In this document: positions 22,917 to 24,998 of the stretch, piece after piece
Layout: each line of letters starts with the position of its first letter
Numbering within the stretch: the first letter of the stretch is position 1
NCBI GenBank assembly: GCA_964532175.1
Contig: CAZHGP010000021.1
Span: 1 to 24,998, forward strand
DNA length: 24,998 nt
Source: JAVZCJ01 sp964532175
GTDB taxonomy: Archaea; Thermoproteota; Nitrososphaeria_A; Caldarchaeales; JAVZCJ01
Direction: 5' to 3'
The notes under the pieces: generated by a model
Told to the model about the DNA's origin: nothing
Database searches by the model: none
Seen by the model: the letters and a program-made list of their open reading frames with translations, nothing else
Made by a program: the position numbers and the translations under genes

Positions 22917-23501
22917 ATGTCTGGAATTTTAGAACCTTATTTAGCAATGCTAAATTTTAAGACTGGAATACTAAAACCTTTTAAGAAAAAAGTGGAAGTA
23001 AGATTAAGCGATTTAAAGGATTTCTTTAGTGACCAAGAAGCAGTAAATAAAATTCTTTCTAAATCAAAAAATCCAATAATATATGAATACTATGAAAATT
23101 CTCAACCTGAAGTAGAAGGCCATTTAAACTTTGGTATAACAATAATAAATCCAGGAAAAATTGGTAAAGAGTATTACTTAACAAGAGGGCATTATCATGC
23201 AAAAGAAGGCACAGCAGAAGTTTATGTTGGGCTTAGTGGTAAAGGCATAATGCTTTTACAAAAGAAGGATGGACAAGTAACTCATTTATTTATGAAGAAA
23301 GGAGTTATTGCTTATGTTCCACCATTTTGGGCACATCGTACTATTAATATAGGCAAAAACAAGTTTTATTTTCTATATATATATTTTTCGGATGCTGGAC
23401 ATGATTATGAAATAATAAAACAAAAAGGTTTTGCAAAATTAGTAATTGAAGAAAAAGGTCGACCAAAAATTATAGATAACCCTAAATTTACTAAATATTA
23501 A
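22917..23501 (+). CDS. pgiA: Cupin-type glucose-6-phosphate isomerase
   Basis: The 194-residue protein matches the archaeal cupin phosphoglucose isomerase, unrelated to the common PGI fold. Metal ligands are visible: His92 and His94 in TRGHYHAK, Glu101 in TAEVYVG and His140 in YVPPFWAHRTIN. The C-terminal GHDYEIIKQKGF and a final DNPK stretch are also typical. It interconverts glucose-6-phosphate and fructose-6-phosphate in the cytoplasm using a bound metal. Length is that of the family (about 190). It has its own promoter, with the same 23-base box as the sugar transporter operon, so shared regulation is possible. Confidence 0.94.
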   Translation: MSGILEPYLAMLNFKTGILKPFKKKVEVRLSDLKDFFSDQEAVNKILSKSKNPIIYEYYENSQPEVEGHLNFGITIINPGKIGKEYYLTRGHYHAKEGTAEVYVGLSGKGIMLLQKKDGQVTHLFMKKGVIAYVPPFWAHRTINIGKNKFYFLYIYFSDAGHDYEIIKQKGFAKLVIEEKGRPKIIDNPKFTKY

Positions 23502-23527
23502 AAATTTATTAATGAAAAGAAGTTTAT

Positions 23528-23537
23528 ACTTTATAAG
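23528..23537 (+). promoter_or_regulatory. TATA box of the acetoacetate-decarboxylase-family gene
   Basis: ACTTTATAAG lies about 20-27 bases before the ATG at 23555, so a separate leaderless transcript is possible inside the 53-base gap. GGGGTTAG also occurs just before the ATG. Confidence 0.35.
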
Positions 23538-23554
23538 AAAAAGGGGTTAGAAAA

Positions 23555-24274
23555 ATGGGGTTACCACCTGAAAAATGGGGGTATAGTAATCCTATAATTT
23601 CACCATTATATCCACCACCTCCAATATATTGGCCTGGAGCAAGAGTTCAATTGATACTTTATGAAACCAAAGAAGAAAATATTAAAGAAGTAATTCCATA
23701 TCCATTGGAGCCAAATGGAAATAAAGTTATTGCTTGGATTTCAGATTTTCCTGTATCTACACAAGGAGCATTTCATGAAGCTGCTTTATATGTTCAAGTA
23801 AAATATGGAAAATATAAGGGCGTATATGAACCATTTTTATATGTTACAAGTGAAGTACCACTTACTGGTGGAAGAGAAATATGGGGTTATCAAAAGAAGT
23901 TAGCTAATATTACTTTAACTTTAGAGAGAGAATACGCAAAAGGAGTAGTTGAAAGAGGTGGAGTAAAACTTATGACTGCATTTTCAGTTCTTGAAAGACC
24001 AGCAAAACTTGAAGAATTACCTTTTGGACCAATTTTTTCATTAAAATACATTCCATCAGCAGAAGAGGGAGGAAAACCATTGAGGCAATTAATATTAGTT
24101 GAGGGGGAATTAAAGGCTAGAAATGGAGAGTTCTTTGGTGGAAGAGGATCTATTAATTTTGAAAAATCTGAAATTGATCCGCTATACAAACTTGAACCGA
24201 TAAAAGTTATAGCAGGATACTATGGAATATTTGATGCTAAATTACCATACGGAAAAATTGTTTATGAATATTAA
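23555..24274 (+). CDS. Acetoacetate decarboxylase family protein
   Basis: The 239-residue protein matches the ADC fold. TGGREIWGYQKKLANI near residues 104-119 carries the paired lysines (Lys114, Lys115) equivalent to the Schiff-base lysine and its neighbour in clostridial acetoacetate decarboxylase. True ADC usually reads WGYPKK or WGFPKK; here Gln replaces Pro. The Pro-rich N-terminus (PLYPPPPIYWPG) and FHEAALYVQV are also family features. Members include decarboxylases and enzymes acting on other keto acids by the same lysine chemistry, so the activity is not certain. The gene lies between the phosphoglucose isomerase and a 3-hydroxyacyl-CoA dehydrogenase. Confidence 0.88.
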   Translation: MGLPPEKWGYSNPIISPLYPPPPIYWPGARVQLILYETKEENIKEVIPYPLEPNGNKVIAWISDFPVSTQGAFHEAALYVQVKYGKYKGVYEPFLYVTSEVPLTGGREIWGYQKKLANITLTLEREYAKGVVERGGVKLMTAFSVLERPAKLEELPFGPIFSLKYIPSAEEGGKPLRQLILVEGELKARNGEFFGGRGSINFEKSEIDPLYKLEPIKVIAGYYGIFDAKLPYGKIVYEY

Positions 24275-24288
24275 TTAACTTAAACTTC

Positions 24289-24302
24289 CTTTTTTATTTT
24301 TT
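24289..24302 (+). terminator. T-rich stretch after the ADC-family gene
   Basis: CCTTTTTTATTTTT follows the stop at 24274 by about 15 bases, as expected for archaeal oligo-T termination. No strong hairpin is seen. Confidence 0.3.
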
Positions 24303-24412
24303 AGTATAAAAACTTAAAGTGGCTTCTAAATAGAATTTACTTAATCTCCTTTAAATATGAAAATATAACTCTCTATAAACTTAAAGACATACTCTTTTCT
24401 TTAGACTAAAAA

Positions 24413-24429
24413 CATTATATATTAATAAA
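24413..24429 (+). promoter_or_regulatory. TATA-like box of the 3-hydroxyacyl-CoA dehydrogenase gene
   Basis: CATTATATATTAATAAA lies about 50-66 bases before the ATG at 24479. It leaves a leader holding the GAGGTG ribosome site at 24464-24469. Confidence 0.35.
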
Positions 24430-24478
24430 TCTTCTTTTTTAAAAAAAGATAATTAATAATTTAGAGGTGTTTAATAAT

Positions 24479-24998
24479 ATGGAAAATATTTCAGTTATAG
24501 GAGCTGGAGTAATGGGTCATGGAATTGCTCAAGTATTCGCTATGAGTAATTTTAATGTTTTTCTAGTAGATATAAATGAAGAAATTCTTAGAAAAGCAAT
24601 CGAACAAATTCATTGGAGCCTTAAAAAATTTTCAGAAAAGAAAATAATAAAAGAAGAAGAAATTAATTCTATAATTTCAAGAATAAAAACTCTTACAAAT
24701 ATTGAAGAAGCTGCTAAAAATTCAGATTTTATAATCGAAGCTATTCCTGAAAAAATAGATCTTAAAAAACAAATATTTAAAATATTAGATGAAAAATCTC
24801 CTAAGCATGCTATTTTAGCAACAAATACTTCTAGCTTAAGCATAACAGAAATTTCTGAAGCAACTAAAAGGCCTGAAAAAGTAATTGGTATGCATTTCTT
24901 TAATCCACCTCAATTAATGAAGTTAGTTGAAGTTATTAAAGGGAAATATACAAATGAAGAAACAATTAAAAAAACTATTGAAATATGTGAAAAAATAG
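24479..24998 (+). CDS. 3-hydroxyacyl-CoA dehydrogenase, 3' end cut by window
   Basis: From ATG at 24479 the frame is open for 173 codons to the window edge. The N-terminal NAD-binding motif is VIGAGVMGHGIAQ (residues 6-18). NSDFIIEAIPE near 81-91, LATNTSSLSI near 113-122 and the active-site His139 in GMHFFNPPQLM complete the family pattern. The enzyme oxidises L-3-hydroxyacyl-CoA to 3-ketoacyl-CoA, or runs in reverse. GAGGTG nine bases upstream supports the start. The missing part would hold the C-terminal dimerisation domain and, in some archaea, a fused enoyl-CoA hydratase domain; which is the case cannot be seen. The final bases read TAG only out of frame. Confidence 0.93.
   Translation, partial: MENISVIGAGVMGHGIAQVFAMSNFNVFLVDINEEILRKAIEQIHWSLKKFSEKKIIKEEEINSIISRIKTLTNIEEAAKNSDFIIEAIPEKIDLKKQIFKILDEKSPKHAILATNTSSLSITEISEATKRPEKVIGMHFFNPPQLMKLVEVIKGKYTNEETIKKTIEICEKI

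Noticed and set aside
24610..24843. Minus-strand frame of 77 codons
   Set aside because: It is antisense to the well-supported 3-hydroxyacyl-CoA dehydrogenase and has no features of its own.
1..24998. tRNA, rRNA or CRISPR array
   Set aside because: Intergenic gaps were scanned by eye for GC-rich cloverleaf-like segments and for regularly spaced repeats; none was found. A covariance-model search would settle it.

Overview
The window reads as a low-GC archaeal chromosome segment. Three things point to an archaeon: BRE/TATA-like boxes (A-rich, then TTTATATA or TTTAAATAT) sit about 25-50 bases before many genes; several transcripts would be leaderless or carry short GGTGA/GAGGT-type ribosome sites; and the gene families are typical of anaerobic archaea (cupin-type phosphoglucose isomerase, tungsten aldehyde:ferredoxin oxidoreductase, F420-type luciferase-like oxidoreductase, Na+-pumping decarboxylase, a binding protein on a Thr/Pro stalk with no lipobox). 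I cannot place the lineage further. No tRNA, rRNA or CRISPR array was seen.

Layout. 1-3441: a cut NRAMP-like transporter (minus), a cupin and a metallo-beta-lactamase-fold hydrolase with overlapping ends (plus), and a maleate isomerase/Asp-Glu racemase-like enzyme (minus). 3714-5645: an old-yellow-enzyme/2,4-dienoyl-CoA-reductase-like flavoenzyme. 5646-9470 (minus): a compact sodium-pumping acyl-CoA decarboxylase locus in the order biotin carrier, carboxyltransferase, biotin ligase, a 37-residue gamma/delta subunit missed by length cut-offs, and the beta membrane subunit. 9575-13667 (minus): a membrane thioredoxin-CcdA-like protein, a tungsten AOR and an F420-type LLM oxidoreductase. 13751-20284 (minus): a CUT1 sugar/polyol ABC transporter (binding protein, two permeases, two ATPases) followed by a zinc polyol-type dehydrogenase. 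20338-20865: a decayed insertion sequence with perfect 16-bp inverted ends. 20969-22495 (minus): an FGGY (xylulokinase-like) kinase. 22586-24998 (plus): a small membrane protein, cupin phosphoglucose isomerase, an acetoacetate-decarboxylase-family protein and a cut 3-hydroxyacyl-CoA dehydrogenase.

How the genes may work together (inference). The ABC transporter, polyol-type dehydrogenase and FGGY kinase form a plausible uptake route: import a polyol or sugar, oxidise it to a ketose, phosphorylate it. The insertion remnant now lies between the kinase and the transporter. The decarboxylase genes would couple decarboxylation of a malonyl-CoA-type thioester to Na+ export. The AOR, LLM and thioredoxin-CcdA genes form a redox group of unknown substrate.

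The most striking sequence-level signal is in the two ATPase genes. They share an exactly identical 794-bp core inside divergent ends, which suggests recent gene conversion. In both copies that core carries proline at the normal switch-histidine position and an atypical LTAGE signature.
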